Assembly: GCA_022563195.1 (NCBI GenBank)
Contig: JADFNV010000001.1
Location: forward strand, 124,001-188,000
Direction of reading: 5' to 3'
From: Pseudomonadota bacterium
GTDB lineage: Bacteria; Pseudomonadota; Gammaproteobacteria; Steroidobacterales; Woeseiaceae
Length of the DNA stretch: 64,000 bases
Made by a program: the position numbers and the translations under genes. Below are positions 31,598 to 40,601 of the stretch, piece after piece. Every line of letters starts with the position of its first letter. The stretch's first letter is position 1. The notes under the pieces were generated by a model. The model worked only from the letters and a program-made list of their open reading frames with translations, made no database searches and was not told where the DNA came from.

Positions 31598-32323
31598 TTA
31601 CGGGTTCTTGTAAAGACTGCTTATTTCGCACATTTTGCCCTCGATCCAGTCTTGTGCGAGCTTGTTTATCTCTTTCGGAGTACGTCCCGCAGGGTCGATC
31701 GGCGGCCCGATACAAAAGCGAACCCGACCAGGATACTTGCGCAGGCCGCGCTTTGGCCAGAAGTCTCCGGCATTGTGCGCAACCGGGACAATCATGCAAT
31801 CGGATTCCCTTGCCACCGCGGCGCCGCTCGCTCCATAGCGTCGGGTTTCGCCGGGAGGCATGCGCGTGCCTTCGGGGAAAATGGTCAGCCAAAGGCCGCG
31901 CGAGATTCTATCCTTGCCCTGTTCGATGACCTGCTTGATGATCGCGGCGCCAGCCTTACGGTCAATGGCAATTGGCTTTAATACGAGCCCGAGCCCCCAG
32001 CCGAAAAGCGGAATCATCAAGAGCTCTTTCTTGAGGACCCAGGTCTGCGCAGGCAGCGCAGCGATCTGCCAGTATGTCTCCATGGCGGTCGTGTGCTTGA
32101 TCAGTGCGACGCTGGCCTTGTCCGGTATATTTTCCGTACCCTCGGTGATGACATCGAGTCCGCAAAAGAACTTGCCCGCCCACAGGTTGGAAAACGCCCA
32201 GCCCCGGGCAATGGCCCACTGCACTCGATGCGGCGCCCAAAATACGAACAACTCGAGCGTGCCGGCGATAAGCGACGACGCGAAGAGAAAGCCCGTAAAA
32301 AGCAGGGAACGAAGGGTCAACAT
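31598..32323 (-). CDS. plsC: 1-acyl-sn-glycerol-3-phosphate acyltransferase
   Basis: Makes phosphatidic acid from lysophosphatidic acid at the inner membrane. About 241 residues with two N-terminal hydrophobic segments; the acyltransferase motif I reads KHTTAMET, an HX4E variant of HX4D seen in a proteobacterial subgroup, and motif III is FPEGTRMPPGE. The start could be the ATG used here or a GTG one codon earlier, which sits at better distance from GGA. It follows glyS as in many gammaproteobacteria, but gmhB, usually between them, is missing. Confidence 0.88.
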   Translation of the reverse strand: MLTLRSLLFTGFLFASSLIAGTLELFVFWAPHRVQWAIARGWAFSNLWAGKFFCGLDVITEGTENIPDKASVALIKHTTAMETYWQIAALPAQTWVLKKELLMIPLFGWGLGLVLKPIAIDRKAGAAIIKQVIEQGKDRISRGLWLTIFPEGTRMPPGETRRYGASGAAVARESDCMIVPVAHNAGDFWPKRGLRKYPGRVRFCIGPPIDPAGRTPKEINKLAQDWIEGKMCEISSLYKNP

Positions 32324-32366
32324 CACATTAAGTTTCCATCCTGAAGATCATCGCCACGGTGCTGTA

Positions 32367-34454
32367 TTAGCTAATCGCGAGCCTGGAAATGTCCGCCACG
32401 TCCAGAAACAATGCACGCAACTCCCGCAGCAGAGCAAGACGGTTATTTCTGGTTGCTTCGTTTTCGGCCATAACCAGTACGTCGTCAAAAAACCGATCGA
32501 TGGGTTCGCGCAGCGCGGCAAGAGCACTCAGCGTGGCGGTGTACTCGTGGTTCTCGAGCATCGGCTGCACGATTTGTCGCGCCTGCTCGAGCGCAGACCA
32601 CAGCTCAATCTCCGCCGGGTCGCTGAGCAAATCTGCATTGACAGCGGTGGCCTCGTAATCGCCCGCCTGCTTGAGAATGTTTGCAATTCGCTTGTTCGCT
32701 GCCGCGAGACTCGATGCCGGCTCGAGCGCGATGAAGGCCTGAACCGCACCAAGCCTGCGTTCGAAGTCGACGAGTGACGATGGGCGACGCGCCAGCACAG
32801 CATCAAATGTTTCTGTTGCGAGCCCGGAATCGCGGTCGAGGAAATATCGACGCAGGCGCTCGCTGATGAATGTGTACAGGGCATCACAAATCTCGCTTTT
32901 GTCTGTCTTGCCAGCCGGCTGCTCGTCAACAGCGGCGCCGATCATTGCGTGCAAGTCCAGGTCCAGGCCACATTCGACGAGCAAGCGCACGATACCCAGA
33001 GCAGCCCTGCGCAGACCAAACGGATCCCGGTTGCCCGACGGCTTTTTGCCGATTGAGAAAATGCCCGCGAGGGTATCGAGCCTGTCGGCCAGCGCCAGAA
33101 CCTGGCCATCAATCGAGGTCGGTAATTCGTCGTCCGCGAAGCGGGGCAGGTAGTGCTGGCCGATCGCATCTGCGACGGCATCCGGCTCGCCATCTGCGGC
33201 GGCATAGTAGCGCCCCATGATGCCCTGCAGATCTGGAAATTCACCGACCATGCCTGTCAACAGATCACACTTCGACAGTGCTGCAGCGCGCGCTACGTTG
33301 TCCGGGTCGACATCCAGGGCTGCGGCGATCCACCTGGCCAGTTTCGTAATACGAGCGCACTTGTCAAAAAGGCTGCCGAGTCCGCGCTGATAAACGACCT
33401 CACGCAGGGCGTCCTGACGTCCGGCCAGTGTTGTGCGGCGATCGTTGTCCCAAAAAAAAGCAGCATCGGCCAGTCGTGGCCGGATGACGCGTTCATTGCC
33501 GGCGCTAACCTGGACAGGGTCGCGGCTTTCAATATTGGCAACGGCAATAAAGCGCGGCAGCAATTCACCGTGCTTGTCGGCTAGCGGAAAGTAACGCTGG
33601 TGTTCGGTCAGTGTCGAGATGACAACCTCGCGCGGCAGCTTGAGAAACTCCTCGTTAAAGCTGCCGGTCATCGGTACCGGCCATTCGACGAGCGATGTCA
33701 CTTCATCATAAAGCGAGTCGCCATTGACGACATGGCCGTTAACCGCCCGGGCCGCTGCTTCGACGCCATCTTTGACCATTTCACGGCGGCGCTCGAAATC
33801 CGCGATGACATGGCCGGGTTTCTCAAGCACGCGCAAATAACTTGCCGGGTTCTTAATCACGATCGGGCCATCGGCGTGAAAGCGATGACCTTGCGATTGA
33901 TTGCCGCTCTTGATACCCATAATCGACGTCGAGATGATTTCGCTGCCATGCAACAGCACGATCCAGTGTATGGGGCGCACGAATTCCACGTCGCCATCGC
34001 CCCAACGCATGCGGCGCGGGATCGGCAAAGCAGCGAGCGATGTCTCAATAAGGCCCGGCAGGATTTCGGCTGTTGGCTGGCCCTGTTCAACGACGTCACA
34101 CGACAACCACTCACCTTTGTCGGTTTTTGTGCGCCCAAGGTCCGATGGCTTCACCCTGCATTTTTTCGCAAAAGCCGTTGCCGCCGGAGTCATTTTTCCA
34201 CCCGCATCGAACGCGACGGAAACAGGTGGGCCTTTTCGCGAAACTTCACGGTCGTCCTGTCCGAGGCTGAGCTTTTCAATCAATACGGCCAGGCGACGAG
34301 GGCTCGCATACGCGTGAACCGTGCCATGCGAGAGTCGTACCTCGTCGATGGCCGACTCGAGATTATCAGCGAAGGCCACCATCAGGGCGCGCAAGGCTTT
34401 TGGCGGCAATTCCTCAGTGCCTATTTCAACAAGAAAGTCTCGTGCTTGTTTCAT
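32367..34454 (-). CDS. glyS: Glycyl-tRNA synthetase beta subunit
   Basis: Beta chain of the alpha2-beta2 glycyl-tRNA synthetase, 695 residues. It begins [19 protein letters not shown], contains [11 protein letters not shown] and [17 protein letters not shown], and ends in the anticodon-binding region with [22 protein letters not shown]. Its ATG overlaps the glyQ stop by four bases, so the two chains are translationally coupled. Confidence 0.97.
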   Translation of the reverse strand: MKQARDFLVEIGTEELPPKALRALMVAFADNLESAIDEVRLSHGTVHAYASPRRLAVLIEKLSLGQDDREVSRKGPPVSVAFDAGGKMTPAATAFAKKCRVKPSDLGRTKTDKGEWLSCDVVEQGQPTAEILPGLIETSLAALPIPRRMRWGDGDVEFVRPIHWIVLLHGSEIISTSIMGIKSGNQSQGHRFHADGPIVIKNPASYLRVLEKPGHVIADFERRREMVKDGVEAAARAVNGHVVNGDSLYDEVTSLVEWPVPMTGSFNEEFLKLPREVVISTLTEHQRYFPLADKHGELLPRFIAVANIESRDPVQVSAGNERVIRPRLADAAFFWDNDRRTTLAGRQDALREVVYQRGLGSLFDKCARITKLARWIAAALDVDPDNVARAAALSKCDLLTGMVGEFPDLQGIMGRYYAAADGEPDAVADAIGQHYLPRFADDELPTSIDGQVLALADRLDTLAGIFSIGKKPSGNRDPFGLRRAALGIVRLLVECGLDLDLHAMIGAAVDEQPAGKTDKSEICDALYTFISERLRRYFLDRDSGLATETFDAVLARRPSSLVDFERRLGAVQAFIALEPASSLAAANKRIANILKQAGDYEATAVNADLLSDPAEIELWSALEQARQIVQPMLENHEYTATLSALAALREPIDRFFDDVLVMAENEATRNNRLALLRELRALFLDVADISRLAIS

Positions 34455-35383
34455 TCGCCGGACGCTCCACGACCGGCTGAACCAAGCATTGGGAAGCCAA
34501 GTGCCTCACGGGACGCGAAGTAGGCCGCGGCGACGGCACTCGCCATGGTGCGGACGCGCAGAATAAAGCGTTGCCGTTCGCTCACGGAAAGCGCCTTGCG
34601 GGCATCGAGAAGATTGAATACGTGCGACGCGGCAAGCATCTGTTCGTAGGCCGGTAAGGCAAGATTGATTTCGATCAAGCGCTCGCTTTCGTGCTCCGCG
34701 TGATCGAACGCGTTGAACAGGTAGTCGACGTCCGCTTCTTCGAAGTTGTACCTGGATTGTTCGATCTCGTTTTGGTGATACACATCACCGTAAGTAATGC
34801 TGCCCCGCGGCCCGTCGGTCCAGACGATATCGTAAATACTCTCAACGGCCTGTAGATACATTGCAAGACGTTCGAGGCCGTAAGTGATCTCGCCGGTAAC
34901 GGGCCGGCATTCGAGTCCGCCAAGCTGTTGAAAGTACGTGAATTGCGTGATTTCCATGCCGTTTAGCCAGACTTCCCAGCCCAGACCCCAGGCACCGAGC
35001 GATGGCGACTCCCAGTTGTCTTCGACAAAACGAATGTCTTGTACGGTCGGATCGATACCAATCGTGCGCAGTGACTCGAGGTACAGCTCCTGGATGTCAT
35101 CGGGCGAGGGTTTGATAACGACCTGGTACTGGTAGTAATGCTGCAGTCGAAACGGGTTGTCGCCATAACGACCATCGGTCGGCCGGCGCGAAGGCTGCAC
35201 ATACGCCGCACTCCACGGTTCGGGTCCGATTGCTCGCAGGAAGGTCGCCGGATGAAAAGTACCCGCGCCCATCTCTTTGTCGTAGGGCTGCATGATGACG
35301 CAGCCGCGCTCCGCCCAGTATTGCTGCAGTTTTAGGATCAGGTCCTGGAAGCTGAGCGTCTCGGACGGTTTTTTCTTTGCCAT
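34451..35383 (-). CDS. glyQ: Glycyl-tRNA synthetase alpha subunit
   Basis: Alpha chain, 310 residues, carrying the aminoacylation site. It contains [38 protein letters not shown] and [14 protein letters not shown], all nearly invariant in bacterial GlyQ. The start is set at [12 protein letters not shown]; a longer reading adds 41 residues that are not conserved and overlap the glnA control region. Divergent from glnA. Confidence 0.97.
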   Translation of the reverse strand: MAKKKPSETLSFQDLILKLQQYWAERGCVIMQPYDKEMGAGTFHPATFLRAIGPEPWSAAYVQPSRRPTDGRYGDNPFRLQHYYQYQVVIKPSPDDIQELYLESLRTIGIDPTVQDIRFVEDNWESPSLGAWGLGWEVWLNGMEITQFTYFQQLGGLECRPVTGEITYGLERLAMYLQAVESIYDIVWTDGPRGSITYGDVYHQNEIEQSRYNFEEADVDYLFNAFDHAEHESERLIEINLALPAYEQMLAASHVFNLLDARKALSVSERQRFILRVRTMASAVAAAYFASREALGFPMLGSAGRGASGE

Positions 35384-35488
35384 TCGGGAATCACTGGGAT
35401 CAAAGGCGCGCAGTATATCGTGGGCGCGGCTCCCAGCCGATATATTTGTCGTTCGTTGCACAACCGGTTCACAGACCCGTCGAGCTGC

Positions 35489-35503
35489 GCACCAAAGTAG
35501 TGC
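35489..35503 (+). promoter_or_regulatory. NtrC-binding site, upstream copy
   Basis: GCACCAAAGTAGTGC fits the NtrC dyad GCAC-N7-GTGC. Its centre is about 30 bases, three helical turns, from the second site, the spacing used for cooperative NtrC binding at E. coli glnA. It lies about 128 bases before the predicted sigma-54 start. Confidence 0.7.
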
Positions 35504-35518
35504 CAATGTGGACCGTTA

Positions 35519-35534
35519 TGCACTATACTGGTGC
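35519..35534 (+). promoter_or_regulatory. NtrC-binding site, strong copy
   Basis: TGCACTATACTGGTGC is almost identical to strong enterobacterial NtrC sites (dyad GCAC-N7-GTGC with flanking T). It lies about 97 bases before the predicted glnA start. The ntrB-ntrC pair encoded 2 kb downstream would supply the activator. Confidence 0.8.
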
Positions 35535-35569
35535 GCATTCGTGCGCAGGTAGCGCGCTAATATCAATTA

Positions 35570-35582
35570 AATCAATAGGTTA
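35570..35582 (+). promoter_or_regulatory. IHF-binding site
   Basis: AATCAATAGGTTA matches the IHF consensus WATCAA-N4-TTR exactly, within an AT-rich run. It sits between the NtrC sites and the sigma-54 promoter, the place where IHF bends DNA so that NtrC can touch the polymerase. Confidence 0.6.
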
Positions 35583-35596
35583 TGTGACGCACCATT

Positions 35597-35614
35597 TTGG
35601 CACGCATCGTGCAC
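35597..35614 (+). promoter_or_regulatory. Sigma-54 promoter of glnA
   Basis: TTGGCACGCATCGTGCAC carries the -24 TGGCAC (35598-35603) and -12 TGC (35610-35612) at the right spacing; the only deviation from TTGCA is the first T. Transcription is expected near 35624. Confidence 0.8.
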
Positions 35615-35628
35615 TTATTAAAACATCC

Positions 35629-35654
35629 GGGCCCGCGTAAGGCGGGCCCTTTCT
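35629..35654 (+). terminator. Leader hairpin of glnA (possible attenuator)
   Basis: GGGCCCGC (35629-35636) and GCGGGCCC (35642-35649) form a perfect 8-bp stem with a five-base loop, followed by TTTCT. It lies only about five bases after the predicted sigma-54 start and 33 bases before the glnA ATG. It could stabilise the mRNA 5' end, act as a weak terminator for RNA coming from upstream, or attenuate glnA. Confidence 0.5.
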
Positions 35655-35682
35655 ATACTTTGACGAACCGGAGGAGAGATTC

Positions 35683-37092
35683 ATGAAGCCCAAGGAAGTA
35701 CTCGACCTGATAAAAGAAAATGACGTCAAATTCGTCGACTTCCGTTTTACCGACACCAAAGGCAAGGAGCAGCATGTAACCGTGCCGGCTCACACGGCCG
35801 ACGAAGATCTGTTCGAAGACGGCAAGATGTTCGACGGTTCGTCAATCTCTGGTTGGAAGGGTATCAACGAGTCCGACATGATTCTGCTTCCCGATCCGGA
35901 ATCGGCAGTGATCGATGTGTTCTCCGATGAGACGACGTTACTGCTGCGCTGCAATGTTATCGAGCCATCGACGATGCAGGGTTACGACCGTTGCCCGCGA
36001 TCATTGGCCGGTCGCGCCGAGGCGTATCTCAAATCAACCGGAATTGCGGACGCCGCATATTTCGGCCCGGAAAATGAATTCTTCGTTTTTGATCACGTCG
36101 CCTGGGAAGACACCATGCAAGGTGTCGGTTACAAGATTGACTCTGAAGAGGGCGCGTGGAACTCGTATCGCAATTACGAAGATGGCAATACGGGACACAG
36201 GCCGACCGTCAAGGGTGGTTACTTTCCCGTTCCGCCGGTTGATTCCTTACACGATTTGCGTTCGGCAATGTGCCTGGCGCTCGAGGACATGGGTGTCGAA
36301 ACAGAGGTACATCATCACGAAGTGGCAACGGCAGGCCAGTGCGAAATTGGTACGAAATTCAACACCTTAGTGCGCAAGGCGGACGAAGTGCAGATCCTCA
36401 AGTATGTCGTTCACAACGTGGCTCACGCGTATGGCAAGACGGCGACCTTCATGCCCAAACCTCTCGTTAACGACAACGGCAACGGCATGCACGTACATCA
36501 GTCGCTCGTTAAAGGCGGAGAAAACCTGTTCGTAGGAGATGGTTATGGGGGGCTGTCCGATACAGCGCTGTTTTACATCGGCGGCATCGTTAAACATGCG
36601 CGGGCGCTGAATGCATTTACGAACCCGGCAACGAACAGCTACAAGCGCCTGGTACCCGGATTCGAGGCACCCACGATTCTGGCGTATTCGGCACGCAATC
36701 GTTCTGCGTCAATTCGCATTCCCTATGATTCGAATCCGAAGGGCCGCCGCCTTGAAATACGTTTCCCGGACTCGATGGCCAATCCTTACCTGGCGTTCTC
36801 GGCGATGATGATGGCGGGCCTCGATGGCATCCTGAACAAGATTCATCCGGGCGACCCCATGGACAAGGATTTGTACGACCTTGCACCCGAAGAAGAAAAG
36901 GATCTCAAGCTCGTCGCATTCTCGCTGGACGAGGCATTGGGGGCTCTCGACGATGATCGTGATTTCCTCAAAGCCGGCGACGTATTTTCAGATGGTCTCA
37001 TCGATGCTTATCTCGACCTTATGATGGCAAACGTAACGCGGTTGCGAATGACGACGCATCCGGTCGAATTTGACATGTATTACAGTCTTTGA
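35683..37092 (+). CDS. glnA: Glutamine synthetase type I
   Basis: Makes glutamine from glutamate, ammonia and ATP; a dodecamer of 469-residue subunits. It has [17 protein letters not shown], the ATP and glutamate-binding stretches KGGYFPVPP and [11 protein letters not shown], and the adenylylation loop DLYDLAPEE with the target Tyr398, so GlnE-type control is expected. GGAGGAGA six bases before the ATG is a strong ribosome site. The control region upstream has two NtrC sites, an IHF site and a sigma-54 promoter, and ntrB-ntrC follow downstream as in E. coli. Confidence 0.98.
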   Translation: MKPKEVLDLIKENDVKFVDFRFTDTKGKEQHVTVPAHTADEDLFEDGKMFDGSSISGWKGINESDMILLPDPESAVIDVFSDETTLLLRCNVIEPSTMQGYDRCPRSLAGRAEAYLKSTGIADAAYFGPENEFFVFDHVAWEDTMQGVGYKIDSEEGAWNSYRNYEDGNTGHRPTVKGGYFPVPPVDSLHDLRSAMCLALEDMGVETEVHHHEVATAGQCEIGTKFNTLVRKADEVQILKYVVHNVAHAYGKTATFMPKPLVNDNGNGMHVHQSLVKGGENLFVGDGYGGLSDTALFYIGGIVKHARALNAFTNPATNSYKRLVPGFEAPTILAYSARNRSASIRIPYDSNPKGRRLEIRFPDSMANPYLAFSAMMMAGLDGILNKIHPGDPMDKDLYDLAPEEEKDLKLVAFSLDEALGALDDDRDFLKAGDVFSDGLIDAYLDLMMANVTRLRMTTHPVEFDMYYSL

Positions 37093-37171
37093 AGGCTAAA
37101 AGTGTGAACCGGGCGACATTTTGCGGCCCGGTGACTACCCCAAATTACACCAGCGCTGTTATGCTAAGTCT

Positions 37172-37708
37172 ATGGAAGCACGCTCAATACTCATCCTTGC
37201 CGGACTGCTGGCGGCTTCTCTGGCCATGGCGGAAACGGCTTACAAGTGGACCGAGGAGGACGGAGTGGTGCATTACTCCGATCGACCTCGCGAAGGCGCG
37301 GAGCGTGTTGAGCTGGCCGACTCCGAACGTCCGAACAGAACGCGTTTCTCACCGAGCAGATCAACTGACGCGGCTCCAGCCATTGTGCAAATGGCTACGT
37401 TCCGCTACGAAAGCCTGTCAGTTGCCTCTCCTAGTCCTGAAGAAACACTGTGGAATATAGGCGGCGTATTAAACGTCACATTGGTGTTAGATCCGGGTCT
37501 GCAAGCCGGACACCAGGTTCGCGTGTATTTCGACGGCGGCGAGCCGACAATTGTGACGGGTCAGAACTTCCAGCTCGAGGAAGTATATCGGGGCGTGCAC
37601 AACATTCAGGTCGAAGTCATCGACGAGACGGGCAAGCTGATGATTCGCAGCGTGCCCAATCGGTTCTACGTGCAGCAGAACACTATAAACGTGCCGGGCC
37701 GAACATAG
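37172..37708 (+). CDS. Exported DUF4124-domain protein
   Basis: A 178-residue protein with a signal peptide ending AMAETA. The DUF4124 segment follows at once: YKWTEEDGVVHYSDRP. The C-half reads as a beta-rich domain (DPGLQAGHQVRVYFDGGEP). Proteins of this type are frequently encoded between glnA and ntrB in gammaproteobacteria; their role is unknown, and the position suggests a link to nitrogen control only by association. Its TAG stop overlaps the likely first codon of ntrB. Confidence 0.75.
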   Translation: MEARSILILAGLLAASLAMAETAYKWTEEDGVVHYSDRPREGAERVELADSERPNRTRFSPSRSTDAAPAIVQMATFRYESLSVASPSPEETLWNIGGVLNVTLVLDPGLQAGHQVRVYFDGGEPTIVTGQNFQLEEVYRGVHNIQVEVIDETGKLMIRSVPNRFYVQQNTINVPGRT

Positions 37709-38808
37709 GCGGCGATAAAGCGCCGCAACGTTCCGGCGACAGTGGAACGTTCGATCGAAACTCCCAAAAAATTCTCGACAGTCTGAGCTCGGGTGTCATC
37801 CTCCTCGATAACAGTATGCTGATCGTCGGACTCAACCCGGCGGCAGAGAACATCCTGGGTATCAGCGCGCGTCGCGCCGTCGGTGAACCGGTATTGCGGC
37901 TACTCGACGATGAGCCGGAGCTGCGGGACATATTAAGCCGCGTCCGGAAGACGGGCGATCATTACGCCAACGAGATGCGACTTGCTCCGACCGAGGTACA
38001 TGCTGATGAGCGTATTGTCGACTGTCGTGTGTCGCCCATTGATTGTGACGGAGCAGCATTAATCGTCGAAATTACGGACGTAACGCGGCGCGCGAGAATC
38101 AGTCGCGAAAATGCGTTGCTGATACAACATGGCGCTGGACGACAGATGATTCGCCAGCTCGCGCATGAGATCAAGAATCCACTCGGCGGTATACGCGGCG
38201 CGGCACAATTACTCGAGCGCCAGCTCGACGATGACGAGCTGCGTGAGTATACCGACGTAGTGATCAGCGAAACCGATCGCCTGGCCAGTCTCGTCGACAC
38301 CTTGCTAGGGCCGGGGGGGCCACCGAATAAAGCACCGGTCAACGTGCACGAGCTGCTCGAGTATGTGGTACGAATTATTGAGGCCGAAAACAAGCCGACA
38401 CTGAAAATCAAGCGAGACTACGATCCTGGTCTGCCATTGATAGATCTTGACCGCGACCACATAGTGCAAGCGTTTTTGAACCTGGTTCGCAACGCGGCGA
38501 CTGCGCTTGAGGGGCAGGGAGTAATTACACTGCGCAGTCGCGCAGTGCTGAATTATACGATTGGTGACACACGACATCGGGTGATCGCGTCGATAGAGAT
38601 CGAAGACGACGGCCCGGGTATTCCCGACGATCTGCAAGACTCGATTTTCTATCCCCTGGTGACGAGCCGGCCGGATGGCACAGGCCTGGGGTTGCCGGCA
38701 GCGCAGGAATTGCTAAGTCGACACGGCGGACTGATCGAATTCGAGAGCCGCCCGGGGCGAACCGTATTTCTTGTGCGTATACCGCTGGATCAGGCGCAAT
38801 CGACATGA
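37705..38808 (+). CDS. ntrB: Nitrogen regulation histidine kinase NtrB; start uncertain
   Basis: Sensor kinase/phosphatase that responds to PII and controls NtrC. The PAS domain begins ILDSLSSGVILLDNSMLIVGLNPAAENIL; the phospho-acceptor box is RQLAHEIKNPLGGIRGAAQLL; ATP-site motifs are NLVRNAATAL, DDGPGIP and GTGLGLPAAQELL. No ATG, GTG or TTG lies near the expected N-terminus: the first upstream is a GTG at 37450, deep inside the previous gene. An ATA at 37705 overlapping the previous stop (ATAG) is used here as the most plausible start, giving 367 residues. Overlaps ntrC by four bases. Confidence 0.9.
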   Translation: MGGDKAPQRSGDSGTFDRNSQKILDSLSSGVILLDNSMLIVGLNPAAENILGISARRAVGEPVLRLLDDEPELRDILSRVRKTGDHYANEMRLAPTEVHADERIVDCRVSPIDCDGAALIVEITDVTRRARISRENALLIQHGAGRQMIRQLAHEIKNPLGGIRGAAQLLERQLDDDELREYTDVVISETDRLASLVDTLLGPGGPPNKAPVNVHELLEYVVRIIEAENKPTLKIKRDYDPGLPLIDLDRDHIVQAFLNLVRNAATALEGQGVITLRSRAVLNYTIGDTRHRVIASIEIEDDGPGIPDDLQDSIFYPLVTSRPDGTGLGLPAAQELLSRHGGLIEFESRPGRTVFLVRIPLDQAQST

Positions 38809-40208
38809 CGACTGAGCCGCTAAACGTGTGGGTAGTTGATGACGATCAGTCGGTTCGCTGGGTGCTCGAAAAAGCCCTGCGACAGGCCGACATGAGAGCA
38901 AGAAGTTTCGAGCGTGCAGAACACTTACTCGATGCCATTCAGCATGAAACACCGGATGTTCTTATAACCGACATTCGCATGCCGGGCATGAGCGGCATCG
39001 CTTTGCTCGAGCGGCTGCAAGAGGCATCGCCAGGTCTTCCGATCATCGTCATTACGGCACATTCGGATCTGGAAAACGCAGTCGCCGCATACAAGGGCGG
39101 CGCTTTTGAATACTTGCCCAAGCCTTTCGATATTGATGAGGCAATCGACCTGGTATTCAAAGCAGCAAGGCAAAATGGTATTGCACCGTTCAACGGTGAA
39201 GCCGCAGCGAAAAAATCACCCTCGTTAATCGGCAAAGCGCCTGCCATGCAGGAGGTCTACCGTTCGATCGGGCGGCTGGCGGGCTCGAGCATGACGGTAC
39301 TCATTACGGGCGAGTCTGGCACGGGCAAAGAGCTTGTTGCACGCGCATTGCACCAACACAGCCCGCGCGCCAACAAACCGTTTGTCGCACTGAACACGTC
39401 GGCGATTGCCTCGGAGCTACTCGAAACCGAATTGTTTGGTCATGAAAAAGGTGCGTTCACGGGCGCGGACGCGAAACGCATCGGGCGTTTCGAACAGGCT
39501 GATGGTGGCACATTGTTTCTGGACGAAATTGGCGACATGTCGCCGGCACTACAGACGAGATTATTGCGCGTGCTCGCCGAGAGCGAGTTTTACCGGGTTG
39601 GCGGACAGGCCTCTGTCCGGGTCGATGTTCGTGTTATTGCAGCAACCAATCAGGATCTGCCCAGGGCGGTCAAAGAATCGCGATTCCGCGAAGATCTTTA
39701 CCATCGCCTGAACGTCATTCGTATCAATACGCCGCCTCTGCGGCAGCGCCGGGCGGACATTCCGATGCTACTAAGTCATTATTTCGCCGAAGCCGCTAAA
39801 GAGCTTGAGTCACCCGCTAAAACGGTCGACGCTGAAGCGCTCGATATATTGCAGACATATGACTGGCCGGGAAATGTTCGGCAGCTCGTTAATGCGACAC
39901 GGCGGCTGACGCTTACGGCGCCAGGCAGCGTTATCGCGTCGCAAGACATACCCAGCGACCTGGGCGGCGCTCAGACACCGCAACGCGCTACCCTGGAATG
40001 GACCCGCAGTCTCGGAGCATGGGCACAGCAGCAACTGACCGCGACAGACGGCGCAACGCTATTGGCGAGCGCCCTTCCCGAGTTTGAGAAAACCCTGATT
40101 CAGAGCGCATTGAATCAGACGCACGGGCACCGACAGGAAGCGGCCAAACTATTGGGCTGGGGCCGCAATACGCTGACGCGCAAGATGAAGGCTTTGAACC
40201 TGGACTGA
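38805..40208 (+). CDS. ntrC: Nitrogen regulation response regulator NtrC
   Basis: Sigma-54 activator of 467 residues. The receiver domain has [16 protein letters not shown] and the phosphorylation site [12 protein letters not shown]; the AAA+ domain has Walker A GESGTGKE, the sigma-54 contact loop GAFTGA, and LFLDEIGDM; the C-terminal Fis-type helix-turn-helix contains [24 protein letters not shown]. Likely targets in this window are the two dyads upstream of glnA. Confidence 0.98.
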   Translation: MTTEPLNVWVVDDDQSVRWVLEKALRQADMRARSFERAEHLLDAIQHETPDVLITDIRMPGMSGIALLERLQEASPGLPIIVITAHSDLENAVAAYKGGAFEYLPKPFDIDEAIDLVFKAARQNGIAPFNGEAAAKKSPSLIGKAPAMQEVYRSIGRLAGSSMTVLITGESGTGKELVARALHQHSPRANKPFVALNTSAIASELLETELFGHEKGAFTGADAKRIGRFEQADGGTLFLDEIGDMSPALQTRLLRVLAESEFYRVGGQASVRVDVRVIAATNQDLPRAVKESRFREDLYHRLNVIRINTPPLRQRRADIPMLLSHYFAEAAKELESPAKTVDAEALDILQTYDWPGNVRQLVNATRRLTLTAPGSVIASQDIPSDLGGAQTPQRATLEWTRSLGAWAQQQLTATDGATLLASALPEFEKTLIQSALNQTHGHRQEAAKLLGWGRNTLTRKMKALNLD

Positions 40209-40238
40209 CGTAAGACCCCGCGCAACCAAGGCACGGGC

Positions 40239-40367
40239 ACGGTACCGGGTATTTGCTCGCGCTTAACCTCGCTCGGCGTCCTGCTTCGCTCGGATCGGCC
40301 TGCGCTTGCTTGGGCGTCCTGCGTCGCAGCGCTGCGGACGACGCGCGAGCAAACACACCGATACCGC
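40239..40367. repeat. Long inverted repeat element A
   Basis: The arm at 40239-40262 pairs with 40343-40367: read on one strand, the arms share TTTGCTCGCGC and CGGTA-CGG with few mismatches over about 25 bases. Between them lie a perfect 12-bp palindrome CGCAGCGCTGCG (40325-40336) and two copies of GGCGTCCTGC (40275 and 40313). No reading frame here looks coding. The element sits in the convergent gap after ntrC. Confidence 0.7.
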
Positions 40368-40423
40368 GCTCCTGCTGAGTCTTGCGCGGAACATTCCGCC
40401 CGCCGTCCCGACGATGATCGGAG

Positions 40424-40564
40424 GGCGGCCACGATACGGTGGCTCGTCGAGCGTCGTCGAAGCCGAGCGGAGCAGGGACAGCGAGAGCGAGGATTCGTGG
40501 ATTGGAGCGAGACAGGGACGTCGAAGCGACATTGAGCGAGAGGAGCTACCGTGTCGGGGCCGCC
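40424..40564. repeat. Long inverted repeat element B
   Basis: GGCGGCCACGATACGGTGGC at 40424 and the following CTC pair with 40543-40564, matching 19 of 22 positions. The enclosed ~97 bases are rich in GAGCGA and CAGGGAC words and lack a convincing gene. With element A it fills most of the 393-base gene-free stretch 40209-40601 between ntrC and the dihydroorotate dehydrogenase gene. It may be a non-autonomous palindromic element, or the convergent terminator of both genes. Confidence 0.7.
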
Positions 40565-40601
40565 GTTTAGACAAAGTGGACGTCGACCGTGCGGCGTGCA
40601 C

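Noticed and set aside
31598..32323. PlsC catalytically dead because HX4D reads HX4E
   Set aside because: The HX4E form occurs in functional proteobacterial PlsC homologues and FPEGTR is intact.
37450..38808. ntrB starting at the GTG at 37450
   Set aside because: The extra 85 codons are an out-of-frame reading of the DUF4124 gene and do not resemble any NtrB N-terminus.
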